The notes under the pieces were generated by a model that did no database searches, was not told where the DNA came from, and saw only the letters and a list, made by a program, of their open reading frames with translations. From assembly GCF_002101885.1 (NCBI RefSeq), contig NZ_LQPS01000040.1:21767-85766 (forward strand): a DNA stretch of 64,000 nt, in the 5' to 3' direction. Positions 8,344 to 17,134 of this stretch are shown here, in pieces. Position 1 is the stretch's first letter; every line of letters begins with the position of its first letter. This stretch comes from Mycolicibacter senuensis. GTDB taxonomy: Bacteria; Actinomycetota; Actinomycetes; Mycobacteriales; Mycobacteriaceae. Made by a program: the position numbers and the translations under genes.

Positions 8344-9227
8344 GCCTGCCCCTGCTGCTCGGCGGAACCGAAGCGGGGCGCGGTCCGTAGCTGCGGCGGC
8401 ACCAGTGTGGTCAGGGCGGTGGCACGCTCGGCCATCGCCGAGCGGACCTGGTCGGGCTGGGTCAACAGGTAGAACTCGCCTTGCGCCGATTGGTCGAACA
8501 CCACTTCGGCGGCGTCGAGCGGGTCCATACCAGCCGCCTTGATGTCGAGCATCGCGTCGCGTTGTGCCTCGGCGGCGTCGATATCGGCACCGGACAGGCC
8601 GGCCTCGACCCCGCCCGCCACTTCGAAAATGTTGGATCTCACCGCGCCCGGCAGCACCGCTTGGACATGGATGTGGTCGTCATGGCCGGCCAGCTGAACT
8701 TCCAGCCGCAGGCATTCGGTCAACGCCAGTACCGCGTGCTTGCTGATGATGTACGGGGCCTGCAGCGGAACGGCCGCCACCCCGCCGATCGACGACAGGT
8801 TCCAGATCCACGCCGGAGCTCCGGCCGCGATCATCTTGGGCAGGAAGGCTCGGACGCCGTGGAAGACGCCGCTGACGTTGATCTCCATCAGCCGGTTCCA
8901 GTTGGTGATCGGCGTATCCCACAGGTAGCCGAACTGCTCGACGCCGGCGTTGTTGACCAACAGTCGCACCGGCCCGATGTCGCGGTAGGTGCGCTCGGCC
9001 AGGGCGGCCACCGCGTCCGGGTCGCGCACATCGCAGGCGATGTCGACCGCCGTGCCCCCGTCGGCGATCAGCTCGTCGCGTAGTTCCGCGATCGCCGTGC
9101 GGTCGATGTCGGCCAGCACCAGCGACATTCCCAGCCGGTGGGCGTGGCGCGCGAGACCGGCGCCGATACCCGCGCCGGCCCCGGTGATGACGGCGACCCC
9201 GCCACCGAAGACCTCACCTGCGTGCAA
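8340..9227 (-). CDS. SDR-family oxidoreductase
   Basis: This is a classical 295-residue short-chain dehydrogenase: TGAGAGIG cofactor loop (about 15-22), an acidic residue after strand 2 (LADIDR) suggesting NAD preference, NNAGVE (about 92-97), catalytic Ser in NLSSIGG and YIISK. It would oxidise or reduce a ring or side-chain hydroxyl. It is followed by the coupled esterase (4-bp overlap) and preceded 19 bp upstream by the SnoaL-like gene, so it belongs to the same leftward transcription unit. The substrate cannot be told from sequence. Confidence 0.9.
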   Translation of the reverse strand: MHAGEVFGGGVAVITGAGAGIGAGLARHAHRLGMSLVLADIDRTAIAELRDELIADGGTAVDIACDVRDPDAVAALAERTYRDIGPVRLLVNNAGVEQFGYLWDTPITNWNRLMEINVSGVFHGVRAFLPKMIAAGAPAWIWNLSSIGGVAAVPLQAPYIISKHAVLALTECLRLEVQLAGHDDHIHVQAVLPGAVRSNIFEVAGGVEAGLSGADIDAAEAQRDAMLDIKAAGMDPLDAAEVVFDQSAQGEFYLLTQPDQVRSAMAERATALTTLVPPQLRTAPRFGSAEQQGQA

Positions 9228-9246
9228 TGGATCCGCCGCCGAACCG

Positions 9247-9747
9247 TCAGGTGTTCACGTTCTCGGCGCCGGGAAGCCCGGCGCCCGAAAGCGGTTCGGA
9301 GTTGGTGACGTCAAGGATGACCGACATCTTGGTGAATGCGAGCCCGCGCGCGTTGCGGCCGCCACGGCGGACGCCGATCTCGGCGACTCCGCTGGAGACC
9401 GCGAACGGAACGAAGTCGGTGATCTGATTGACGAAGATGTAGAACCGCGCGAACGTCACGCCGTCCCGGGTGCCGGTGATGTGCAGGTTGGTGGTGTGGT
9501 GGCGCAGCGGGTACGGGCTGGCCTGGCGATGCTCGGTGAGCCACGGCATGATCTCGGCCGCACCGTTCAGGTCAGCGGACAGGGCTTCTTCGAAAGGGCA
9601 GGCGCCGGAGTCGCTACGACTCAGGTATACGGCGTCGTCGGCGAAGGCAGCGCCCAGCTCCGGGTAGTCCGCCTGGTCGTAGTGGTACCAGAATTCGCCG
9701 ACGAAGCTCTGCAGTTCGGCCAGCGAGATCGCTGGGTCAGTGGTCAC
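9247..9747 (-). CDS. SnoaL/NTF2-like protein, possible dehydratase or isomerase
   Basis: This 166-residue cone-fold protein has the usual SnoaL-4 pattern: an N-terminal helix (LAELQSFVGEFWYHYDQADY), a FADDAVYLS strand, LRHHTTNLHITG near the middle and a long C-terminal sheet. Relatives include ketosteroid isomerases and bile-acid 7-alpha-dehydratase, so a C-C double-bond or dehydration step is possible. ATG 9747 is followed closely by the SDR. A 109-bp gap upstream contains an ACCGGT inverted repeat, so it may have its own promoter. Confidence 0.75.
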   Translation of the reverse strand: MTTDPAISLAELQSFVGEFWYHYDQADYPELGAAFADDAVYLSRSDSGACPFEEALSADLNGAAEIMPWLTEHRQASPYPLRHHTTNLHITGTRDGVTFARFYIFVNQITDFVPFAVSSGVAEIGVRRGGRNARGLAFTKMSVILDVTNSEPLSGAGLPGAENVNT

Positions 9748-9822
9748 GGAGCCCTCCCGGTGTTGGTCGTGCGGAACTCCCGAGCAGTCAACCGGAGATC
9801 GGCGGGACCCGGCACCGCGGTA

Positions 9823-9843
9823 ACCGGTCAGTGGAACACCGGT
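9823..9843. promoter_or_regulatory. ACCGGT inverted repeat containing the shared 15-mer
   Basis: ACCGGT, nine bases, ACCGGT. Both arms are self-complementary, and the 15-mer CCGGTCAGTGGAACA seen at 4609 is contained here (9824-9838). It lies 75-95 bp upstream of the SnoaL-like gene that starts at 9747. It is a candidate operator; no promoter boxes are obvious. Confidence 0.35.
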
Positions 9844-9856
9844 GCGCCGGTAGCGC

Positions 9857-10897
9857 TCAATCGGCGATCAGACTCCACAGACCATCGGTGCCGGCGGCCA
9901 GGGCGGCATCGGTGACCTGCTGATCCCAGTGCTGGACCGATCCGAATTCCGAACGCCACGCCAGCGCCGCCCGGGTGTACTCGTGCAGCCGGTGTTCGGC
10001 GGTGGTGCCGATGGCGCCGAGCACCTGGTGGGCATTGCGGACGGCCACTGAAGCCGCGTGCCCGGCACACGAGCGTGCCACCGAAACGGCGAATCTGAGG
10101 TTGGACCCCGACCAGTTGCTACGGACCGCCGCTGACAGCGCGGCCTCGGTGGCCGCCCGCGCCAGCGCAGCCTCGGCGGCGGTGTCGGAGATCAGCTGCT
10201 GGACCGCTTGGAACTTCGACAGCGGACGGCCGAACTGGGTACGGGCGGAGGCATGCTCGACGACCAGCTCCAGGATCTTGTCGAGCGCGGCGCAGACCTG
10301 GATCGACCGTACCAGCGCCGCCTTCAGTTGCAGCTGCGCGACCAGTCCCGCCGGCACGGGGGTTCCCGGCAGTGCCGAGGTGTCCGCGGCGACGGTGTCA
10401 CGAGGCTCGCCGATCAGGTTGCTGCCCGGGGTGATCCGCAGCTGCGCACAATCCAGGTCGGCGAGCAGATGGCCACCGTCGTGCTGCCAGATGACCACGA
10501 TCCGCTCGGCTGTCGATGCCCACGGTACCGCCGTCGCGGTACCGGTCTCATCGAGAATGCAGGCGGTACGTGCGGCCGCTGCGATAGGCGCACCGACCTG
10601 CTCGAGCAGCCAACAGGCCAACACATCGTGTTCGGCAAGCGGAACGCGCACACCGTTTCGCGCTGCCGCGGCGATGAGTTCGGCGACCTCGTACCAACTC
10701 GCCCCGCTACCCCCGGATTGTTCGGAGCCGGTCAATCGCACCAGACCCAGTCGATCGAGGCCGGCCCACAATTCGGTGTCGCGCCGGATCGGTCCGGTCG
10801 GCGGGTGCGTCGCCCGGTAGTCGGCGAACACCGCGTTCATCATGTCCACCAGGCCGGCATCGAGCTGTGCTCCGCGATCGGCGCCGGAGGCACTCAT
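9857..10897 (-). CDS. Acyl-CoA dehydrogenase subunit (short, FadE type)
   Basis: This 346-residue ACAD homologue is shorter than usual. The N-terminal and middle domains are degenerate (no SEPxAGSD substrate loop), whereas the C-terminal helical domain keeps RTQFGRPLSKFQAVQ, which contacts FAD. This pattern is typical of the partner subunit in alpha2-beta2 ACADs of actinobacterial steroid catabolism, where each subunit supplies half of the active site. Its start overlaps the stop of the longer ACAD gene by four bases, so a heteromeric complex with that product is likely. It probably desaturates a steroid-derived or branched acyl-CoA. Confidence 0.85.
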   Translation of the reverse strand: MSASGADRGAQLDAGLVDMMNAVFADYRATHPPTGPIRRDTELWAGLDRLGLVRLTGSEQSGGSGASWYEVAELIAAAARNGVRVPLAEHDVLACWLLEQVGAPIAAAARTACILDETGTATAVPWASTAERIVVIWQHDGGHLLADLDCAQLRITPGSNLIGEPRDTVAADTSALPGTPVPAGLVAQLQLKAALVRSIQVCAALDKILELVVEHASARTQFGRPLSKFQAVQQLISDTAAEAALARAATEAALSAAVRSNWSGSNLRFAVSVARSCAGHAASVAVRNAHQVLGAIGTTAEHRLHEYTRAALAWRSEFGSVQHWDQQVTDAALAAGTDGLWSLIAD

Positions 10898-12045
10898 CGC
10901 AACCCCAATCCGCGCGCGATCACGCCGCGCAGCACCTCGTTGGTTCCACCGCGCAGGGTGAACCCGGGCCGCTGGTCCACCGCCGCCATGACCAGCTCCC
11001 GATGCCGGGAGTCGACGCCGGTGCTGTCCCCGGTGCGCAGGTCTGCGAAATCGGCGATATCGCCCTCGGTGGTGGTGCCGAGCACCTTGACCACCGCGGC
11101 GGCAACATCGGCCGGCTCCTTGCGTTCCAGTGCGCCGGCGACGGCGGTGGACATCTGGTGCAGACCGGCGATCCGGGCCACCAGCCGGCCCAGCGTTGCG
11201 TCAGCGGGCAGCTGTTCGTCGGCCATGCTGTCGGTCACGGCGGCCAGCAGCGGGAAGGTGGAGAGCAGTCGCTCGGGACCACTTCGTTCGAAACTGAGCT
11301 CCGAGGTGACTTGACGCCAGCCGTCGCCGATCTCGCCGAACACCATGGCGTCGGGCACGAAGGCGTCGTCGAGGATGACCTCGTTGAAGTGGTGGCCACC
11401 GTTCATCGAGATGATGGGCCGCACTTCGACGCCGGGGCCGTCGAGGCGCACGATGAACTGGCTCAGCCCGGCGTGCCGGTGCTGCGGGTCGACCGGCGCG
11501 GTGCGGGCCAGCACGATGAACGCGTGAGCGCGGTGCGCTCCCGACGTCCACACCTTGGTGCCGGTCAACGCCCAGCCGCCGTCGACCCGCACGGCGCGGG
11601 TCCGCACGCCGGCCAGATCCGAACCGGCGTCGGGCTCGCTCATCCCGATGCCGAAGAAGCACTCGCCGGCGGTGATCGCGGGCAGGAATTCGCGCTTCTG
11701 GGCCTCGGTCCCGTACTTCAGCAAGGCCGGCACGATCTGCCGGTCAGCGATCCAGTGCGCCGCCACCGGGGCGCCGCCAGCGAGCAGCTCCTCGGTGACC
11801 ACGAAACGTTCGAGGAACGAACGTCCGTGGCCGCCATACTCTTTCGGCACGGTCATGCCCAGCCACCCGCGAGCAGCCAGAGCGCCGGTGAAGGCCACGC
11901 TCCAGCCGCACAGCCAGGCGTCCACCGACGGGGAGAAAGTTCCCGCCGCCAGTTGTTCGGTCAGGAAGGCGCGGACCTGCGCCCGCAGGCCCGCGGTGCC
12001 GGCCGGATCGCCGGCAGCTGCGGGAACCAGGCGCGGCAGCGCCAT
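10894..12045 (-). CDS. Acyl-CoA dehydrogenase, partner subunit
   Basis: This 383-residue ACAD has the N-terminal LGMTVPKEYGG, the substrate/FAD loop MSEPDAGSDLAG, the beta-domain TGTKVWTSGA and the C-terminal GGTNEVLRGVIARGLGLR. It lacks the R-x-Q-F-G-x-x-L-x-x-F-Q motif that its neighbour retains, so the two look complementary. I prefer ATG 12045, which overlaps the enoyl-CoA hydratase stop (TGATG) and follows GGAG; GTG 12060 is an alternative. It would carry out an alpha,beta-desaturation in side-chain or ring beta-oxidation. Confidence 0.88.
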   Translation of the reverse strand: MALPRLVPAAAGDPAGTAGLRAQVRAFLTEQLAAGTFSPSVDAWLCGWSVAFTGALAARGWLGMTVPKEYGGHGRSFLERFVVTEELLAGGAPVAAHWIADRQIVPALLKYGTEAQKREFLPAITAGECFFGIGMSEPDAGSDLAGVRTRAVRVDGGWALTGTKVWTSGAHRAHAFIVLARTAPVDPQHRHAGLSQFIVRLDGPGVEVRPIISMNGGHHFNEVILDDAFVPDAMVFGEIGDGWRQVTSELSFERSGPERLLSTFPLLAAVTDSMADEQLPADATLGRLVARIAGLHQMSTAVAGALERKEPADVAAAVVKVLGTTTEGDIADFADLRTGDSTGVDSRHRELVMAAVDQRPGFTLRGGTNEVLRGVIARGLGLR

Positions 12046-12830
12046 CAGCTGCTCCGCCACTTCGCGATGCGGCGCTGATGCTCGCCGTCATGGTGGGCCA
12101 GCGGCTGCATTGCGGCCGCCATCGCCAGTGTCGAGTCCAGCGAGCCGGTGCGCGACTCCTGCAGCAGACGCTTGGCCATCCGCAGCGCCCGCGGCGGGTT
12201 CTTGACGATCCGGTCAGCCAGCTCCATTGCGGCGGTGAGGAGTTCGTCGTGGGGGACCACGCGACTGACCAGCCCCCAGTCCAACGCGGTCGCCGCGTCG
12301 ATCCGGTCGCCGGTCAGCGTCATCTCCGCGGCGCGCTCGTAACCGATGGCGCGCTGCAGAAACCAGGTGCCGCCGTCGCCGGGAACCAGGCCGATCTGTA
12401 CGAAACTCTCGGCGAACGAGGCGCGCTGCGAGGCGATCCGGATGTCGCACATCGCCGCCAGGTCGCAACCCGCCCCGACCGCCGCGCCGTTGACCGCGGC
12501 GATGATCGGCACCTCGAGGCGCGCCAGGGCGCGCGGCAGCCGCTGGATTCCGCCCACGTAGGCGTAGCGCTGGTCGATCGCGTCCAGCCCGAACATGCCC
12601 TCGCGGTCGGCCATCTGTTTGACGTTGCCGCCGGCGGAGAAGATCTTTCCCTCCCCGGTCAGGATCACCGCGCCGATCTCGGTGTCCGAATTGGCGGCGT
12701 CGACGGCGGCTTCGAATGCCGCGATGAACGCCGTGTCGGTGATCGTGTTGCCGACGTGGGGAGCATTGATGGTCCAGACCGCAACGGCGTGCTGACGCGT
12801 GATGACCAGTGGCCCGGCGGGCGTGCTCAT
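12045..12830 (-). CDS. Enoyl-CoA hydratase/isomerase family protein
   Basis: This 261-residue crotonase has AGGNVKQMA (oxyanion loop, about 68-76), AAVNGAAVGAGCDLAAMCDIR (about 110-130) and the later FVQIGLVPGDGG. Crotonases hydrate enoyl-CoAs or isomerise double bonds. The Glu usually found after GAAVGAG/LVP is replaced or shifted (PGDGGT), so isomerase or hydrolase activity is also possible. ATG 12830 (MSTPAG) is the natural start; the frame continues upstream without homology. It is directly followed by the ACAD pair. Confidence 0.88.
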   Translation of the reverse strand: MSTPAGPLVITRQHAVAVWTINAPHVGNTITDTAFIAAFEAAVDAANSDTEIGAVILTGEGKIFSAGGNVKQMADREGMFGLDAIDQRYAYVGGIQRLPRALARLEVPIIAAVNGAAVGAGCDLAAMCDIRIASQRASFAESFVQIGLVPGDGGTWFLQRAIGYERAAEMTLTGDRIDAATALDWGLVSRVVPHDELLTAAMELADRIVKNPPRALRMAKRLLQESRTGSLDSTLAMAAAMQPLAHHDGEHQRRIAKWRSS

Positions 12831-12864
12831 AGCTGGGGTACCTCGATTCTGGCTGGTTGCGGTC

Positions 12865-14286
12865 CTACGGTAGCTGCAGCGACTTGGTCTGCAGGTACTC
12901 CTCGAACCCGAACCTGCCGAGCTCGCGCCCAATCCCCGACTTCTTGTAGCCGCCGAACGGCGCCGAGGGGTTGTACTTGCCGCCGTTGATATCGAGCTGA
13001 CCGGTCTGTACCTGACGGGCGAAGCCGATCGCGGTGTCGTCGTCGGCGGCCCACACCGCTCCGGACAAGCCGTACGGCGTGCCGTTGGCGATGCGCAGAG
13101 CCTCGTCGGTGTCGCGGAACGGGATGACGGCCAAGACCGGCCCGAACACCTCTTCCTGCCCCAGCTCCGAATCGGGGTCGACGTCGGCGAACACCGTCGG
13201 GGCGATGTAATAGCCGACATCGCGCAGCCGCTGAGCGCCGCCGCGGACCAGCCGCGCACCATCGCGCGGCGCCCGCTCGATGAACCCGAGCACCGATCGG
13301 TACTGCGCTTCGGAGGCCGACGGGCCGATCCGGGTGGCCGGATCCCAGGGGTCCCCGACGACGTACTTGGCGGCCGCCTGCTGCACCAGATCCAGCGCCT
13401 CGCTGTACCGGGACAGCGGGACCAGCATCCGGGTCCAGGCCATGCAGGTCTGCCCGCCGTTCAGGAAGGCATTACCGACGCCGACCCTGACCGCGGTGGC
13501 GAAGTCTGCACCGTCGAGGATCACGTTGGCCGACTTGCCGCCGAGTTCCAGGGCCACCTTCTTGATGGATCGGCCGGCCAGTTCCCCGACCCGGCTGCCG
13601 ACCGCGGTGGACCCGGTGAAGGACACGAAGTCCACCTCGGGATGAGCCGACATCCGTTCGCCGATCACCCGGCCGGGTCCGGAAACCAGGTTCACGACGC
13701 CGGGCGGCAATCCGGCCTCGGCGACGGCATCGACGAACTCGAACACCGACAGCGGGGCCTCGTTGCTGGGTTTGAGCACCACCGTGCAGCCGGCGGCGAT
13801 GGCCGGCAGGACCTTGGCGACCACTTGATACAGCGGGTAGTTCCAGGGCGTGATGGCGGCGACCACGCCGTAGGGCTCCCGGACCACGAGCGAATTGCCG
13901 ATCCGTTCCTCGAACTCGAAAGCGGCCAGCGCGTCGGCGAATCCGCGGGCGACGGCCAGCGGCACCTGGGTCTGCACACTCTGGGCGATGCGGACCGGAG
14001 CGCCCATCTCGCGGGTGATCGTCTCGGCGATGCCGGGCAGCCGCTTCTCCATCGCGGTGATCACCGCGTCCAGGCGCGCGCGGCGCTCGGCGATGCTGAT
14101 CAGTGGGTCGAACGCCCGGCGCGCGGCGGCCACCGCGGCATCCACGTCGGCCGCAACGCCGCTGGGAACGGCGCCGCAGACCTGCTCGGTCGCGGGATCG
14201 ATCACCTCGATGGCGTCTGTGCCGCCGGGGTTCACCCACTGTCCGTCGATGAAGAGCTCGGTGCGGGGGTGGTGGTGGTTGGTCAT
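12865..14286 (-). CDS. Aldehyde dehydrogenase (NAD(P)-dependent)
   Basis: This 473-residue ALDH has TPWNYPLYQV, FTGSTAVGSRVGELAG, the Glu motif LELGGKSANVIL, the nucleophile Cys in NGGQTCMAWTR and C-terminal FGGYKKSGIGRELG. It oxidises an aldehyde to an acid, probably the product of the alcohol dehydrogenase encoded just upstream, giving the substrate for the FadD ligase of the same operon. I chose ATG 14286 (MTNHHH), which leaves 13 bp to the upstream stop; a frame start at 14328 would overlap that gene. Confidence 0.92.
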   Translation of the reverse strand: MTNHHHPRTELFIDGQWVNPGGTDAIEVIDPATEQVCGAVPSGVAADVDAAVAAARRAFDPLISIAERRARLDAVITAMEKRLPGIAETITREMGAPVRIAQSVQTQVPLAVARGFADALAAFEFEERIGNSLVVREPYGVVAAITPWNYPLYQVVAKVLPAIAAGCTVVLKPSNEAPLSVFEFVDAVAEAGLPPGVVNLVSGPGRVIGERMSAHPEVDFVSFTGSTAVGSRVGELAGRSIKKVALELGGKSANVILDGADFATAVRVGVGNAFLNGGQTCMAWTRMLVPLSRYSEALDLVQQAAAKYVVGDPWDPATRIGPSASEAQYRSVLGFIERAPRDGARLVRGGAQRLRDVGYYIAPTVFADVDPDSELGQEEVFGPVLAVIPFRDTDEALRIANGTPYGLSGAVWAADDDTAIGFARQVQTGQLDINGGKYNPSAPFGGYKKSGIGRELGRFGFEEYLQTKSLQLP

Positions 14287-14299
14287 GGCTGCTTTCGGG

Positions 14300-15427
14300 T
14301 CAGGGGATCGCGGGCACGATGCTGGCACGCACGTCGCGCTTGCCCTCCGCTGCGGTGAAGGCGTCGTTGATGTCGTCGAGTGGATAGCAGGCGGCGCCGA
14401 GCCGCTCGAGTGGCAGCTTGTGCTGGTGTTCGGCCAGGAAGTCCAGGGCCCGGGACAACACGGCCGGGTCGTACAGCGACACCCCGACCATGGTCTTGTT
14501 CCCGAACACGAACCGCGACGGGTCGAACGCGAAGGTCTTGCCGATGTTGATGTTTCCGATCTCGACGTAGCGGCCGAACTGGCCGAGCAGCACCAGACCC
14601 TCGTCGATGGCCGAAGGGTGCCCCACCACCTCGACGACGACGTCCGCCCCTTGCCCGTCGGTCAGCCCGCGGACGAGCTTGGCCCGCTCCTTCGCGGTGG
14701 TCGCCCCGGTGATGTCGATGACCTCGTCGGCGCCGAACGCGGTGGCCAGCTCGAGCCGTTCGGCGATCCCGTCGATGGCGATGACCTTGGCGGCGCCACG
14801 GGCCTTGGCCACCGCGATGGCGTACAGGCCGAGCGCCCCGGCGCCTTGGACCACGACATACTCGCCGAGTTGTTGATCGACTCGCTCCAGCCCGTACATC
14901 ACCTGCGAGAGCGCACAATTGGCGCCGCTGGCGATCTCGTCGGTCACCGAGGCCGGCACGGCGTAGACCACCGCGCCGGCCGGCAGCAGGAAGTAGTCGC
15001 CGTAGCCGCCGACGAAATACGGTGGATCGTCGGCGCGGCCGAGCATCGCCATCTTCAGGTTCGCACAGGCGTTGCGGCGCCCGGCCAGGCAGTTGCGGCA
15101 GGTGTGGCAGCAGAAGAAGTAGGGGAAGACCACCCGCGAGCCCACACTCAACGGCTTTCCGTTGGAGTCAGCGGCGACGCCGGAGCCCAATTCGTCGACC
15201 GCACCCACCATTTCGTGGCCGAGAACGGTTGGCAGCTGCCCGCCGAGGCCGCGGGTGGCGAAGGTGCCGTGCCAGGCGTGGATGTCCGAACCGCAGATGT
15301 TGGTCCGGGTGACCCGGATCAGGATCTCGCCCGGGCCGGGTGCCGGAACGGGAACGGTCTGGATCTGGAACGGTTTGCCGGGTTCGTCGAAGCGGGCGAT
15401 GCGTCCCTCGCGCGGGGCAGCACTCAC
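14300..15427 (-). CDS. Zinc-dependent alcohol dehydrogenase (MDR superfamily)
   Basis: This 375-residue MDR enzyme has GHEMVGAVDELG for the catalytic zinc, a structural-zinc Cys cluster (CCHTCRNCLAGRRNAC) and the Rossmann motif GAGALGLYA. GTG 15427 overlaps the FadD stop (GTGA) and is preceded by AAAGGAAC; the frame extends upstream to 15646 but that part lies inside fadD. It likely oxidises a primary or secondary alcohol during side-chain catabolism, with the aldehyde dehydrogenase acting next. Confidence 0.9.
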   Translation of the reverse strand: MSAAPREGRIARFDEPGKPFQIQTVPVPAPGPGEILIRVTRTNICGSDIHAWHGTFATRGLGGQLPTVLGHEMVGAVDELGSGVAADSNGKPLSVGSRVVFPYFFCCHTCRNCLAGRRNACANLKMAMLGRADDPPYFVGGYGDYFLLPAGAVVYAVPASVTDEIASGANCALSQVMYGLERVDQQLGEYVVVQGAGALGLYAIAVAKARGAAKVIAIDGIAERLELATAFGADEVIDITGATTAKERAKLVRGLTDGQGADVVVEVVGHPSAIDEGLVLLGQFGRYVEIGNINIGKTFAFDPSRFVFGNKTMVGVSLYDPAVLSRALDFLAEHQHKLPLERLGAACYPLDDINDAFTAAEGKRDVRASIVPAIP

Positions 15428-17016
15428 GAGGCGGGTTCCTTTCGGTTGCTTGAAGTGGTGAACCGGTCGCGCAGCAGGCGTTTGAGCAGCTTGCCGCTGG
15501 GATTCTTCGGCAATGAGTCCACGAAGAACACCTGCTTGGGTGTCTTGAATCCGGCCAGCCTGGCCCGGCAGTGGCCGAGGAGTTCGGCTTCGGTGATCGT
15601 CGTCCCGTCGCGGGGCACCACGGCGGCGACCACCGCCTCCACCCACCGCGGGTGGGGGAGACCGAACACCGCGACCTCCTCGACGCCGGGGTGCCGGTAG
15701 AGCACTTCTTCGACTTCGCGGCTGGCGACGTTCTCGCCGCCGGTCTTGATCATGTCTTTCTTGCGGTCCACGACATGCAGCAGTCCGTCCCGGTCGTAGT
15801 AGCCGAGATCGCCGGAGTGAAACCAGCCACCGGCGAATGCCTCGGCGGTTCTGCCCGGGTCGTCGAGGTAGCCCAGCATCAGATGCGGACTCCGGTGGGC
15901 GATCTCACCGATCTCACCGGTGCCGAGCGGAACGTTGTCGTCGTCGAGGATCGCGGTTTCGACGTTGATTACCGGACGGCCGGCCGCCCCGGGGTGGGTG
16001 TCCTGTTCGTCGGGCCCCAGCGCCGATGCCAACGGCGCCATCTCGGTCTGGCCGTAGAAGTTCCACAGTTGCAGATCCGGCAGCCGCTCCCGCAGTTCGG
16101 CGAGGATCTCCCCGGGCATGGCCGAGGCGCCGTAGTAACCCTTGCGCAGGCTGGACAGGTCCACCTGGTCGATCACGGGGGAGCGCAGCAGCGAGATCCA
16201 CACCGTGGGCGGCGCGAAATAGCTTGTCGCTCCGTAGCGGTCGATGCCGCGCAGCACCAGCTCCGGCGCCGGGCGCGGCAGGATGACGCCGGTCGCGCCG
16301 AGGTAGACGCCGGGGATCAGGAAGTTGTCCAGTTGGGCGCAGTGGTAGAGCGGCAGCGAGTGGATCGTGATATCGGTGCCGGTCATCGCGCCGGCGATGA
16401 TCGAGCTGATGTAGTTGCCCATCAGGCTTCGCGTGGAGTGCAGCGCGCCTTTGGGGTGCGACTCGGTGCCGCTGGTGTACATCAGCCGGATGGGCTGATC
16501 GTCGGCCACATCCGGGCGAGGTGCTGCTGAACCGGTCTGCAGCCACTGCCCGAAGTCGTTCCAATCCGGTGGCGGCCGCTGGCCGGGCAGCACCAGTGCG
16601 GCCGTCGTGTGAACGGCCCCGCCCAGTTGCATGGCGGTGCGGGCGGTGGGAACCAGGTCGGCTTCCACGACAAATCCGCCGGCTCCGCTGTGCACCAGGA
16701 TGAACGAGATCTCCTCGGCGGTCAGCATGAAGTTGACCGGAACCAGGATCACCCCGGCGCGCGCCGTCGCGAACGCCAGCACGGCGTACTGCCAGCAATT
16801 GTGGGCCAGCACCGCGATGCGGTCGCCCGGTCGGAAGCCGTTGTCGTGCAGCGCGGCTGTGGTGCGGTCCACGAGGTGCTCGAGATCGGCGAAGGTCAAG
16901 GAGACGTCACCGTCGATGAGCGCGACCTTGCCGGGCCGATTGCGGGCCGACCGCCGGGGAAGGTCACCGAGCGCATGACTGCGTGCCGCTGCCAGTTGGG
17001 CGTCCAGCTCGGTCAT
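15424..17016 (-). CDS. Acyl-CoA synthetase (FadD/AMP-binding family)
   Basis: This 530-residue adenylating enzyme has the P-loop-like YTSGTESHPKGA, NFYGQTEMAP, the hinge DRKKDMIKTGGENV and the C-terminal catalytic Lys in PKNPSGKLLKR. It activates a carboxylic acid to its CoA thioester with ATP. It is the first gene of the leftward cluster and so could commit the substrate side chain to beta-oxidation. ATG 17016 (MTELDA) is the start; the frame continues upstream into the promoter gap shared with the divergent monooxygenase at 17135. It could act on steroid carboxylates, but the specificity is unknown. Confidence 0.92.
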   Translation of the reverse strand: MTELDAQLAAARSHALGDLPRRSARNRPGKVALIDGDVSLTFADLEHLVDRTTAALHDNGFRPGDRIAVLAHNCWQYAVLAFATARAGVILVPVNFMLTAEEISFILVHSGAGGFVVEADLVPTARTAMQLGGAVHTTAALVLPGQRPPPDWNDFGQWLQTGSAAPRPDVADDQPIRLMYTSGTESHPKGALHSTRSLMGNYISSIIAGAMTGTDITIHSLPLYHCAQLDNFLIPGVYLGATGVILPRPAPELVLRGIDRYGATSYFAPPTVWISLLRSPVIDQVDLSSLRKGYYGASAMPGEILAELRERLPDLQLWNFYGQTEMAPLASALGPDEQDTHPGAAGRPVINVETAILDDDNVPLGTGEIGEIAHRSPHLMLGYLDDPGRTAEAFAGGWFHSGDLGYYDRDGLLHVVDRKKDMIKTGGENVASREVEEVLYRHPGVEEVAVFGLPHPRWVEAVVAAVVPRDGTTITEAELLGHCRARLAGFKTPKQVFFVDSLPKNPSGKLLKRLLRDRFTTSSNRKEPAS

Positions 17017-17134
17017 GCCCCGGACTGTAGGGGCACCGGCCCGGTGGCGACCAAACAGCGTCCCGCTGAGTAGACACGGGGCGGCCGTCACCCGCCCGGC
17101 GATCACATACTCGGGAGACGAGCAAGGAGGTTCG

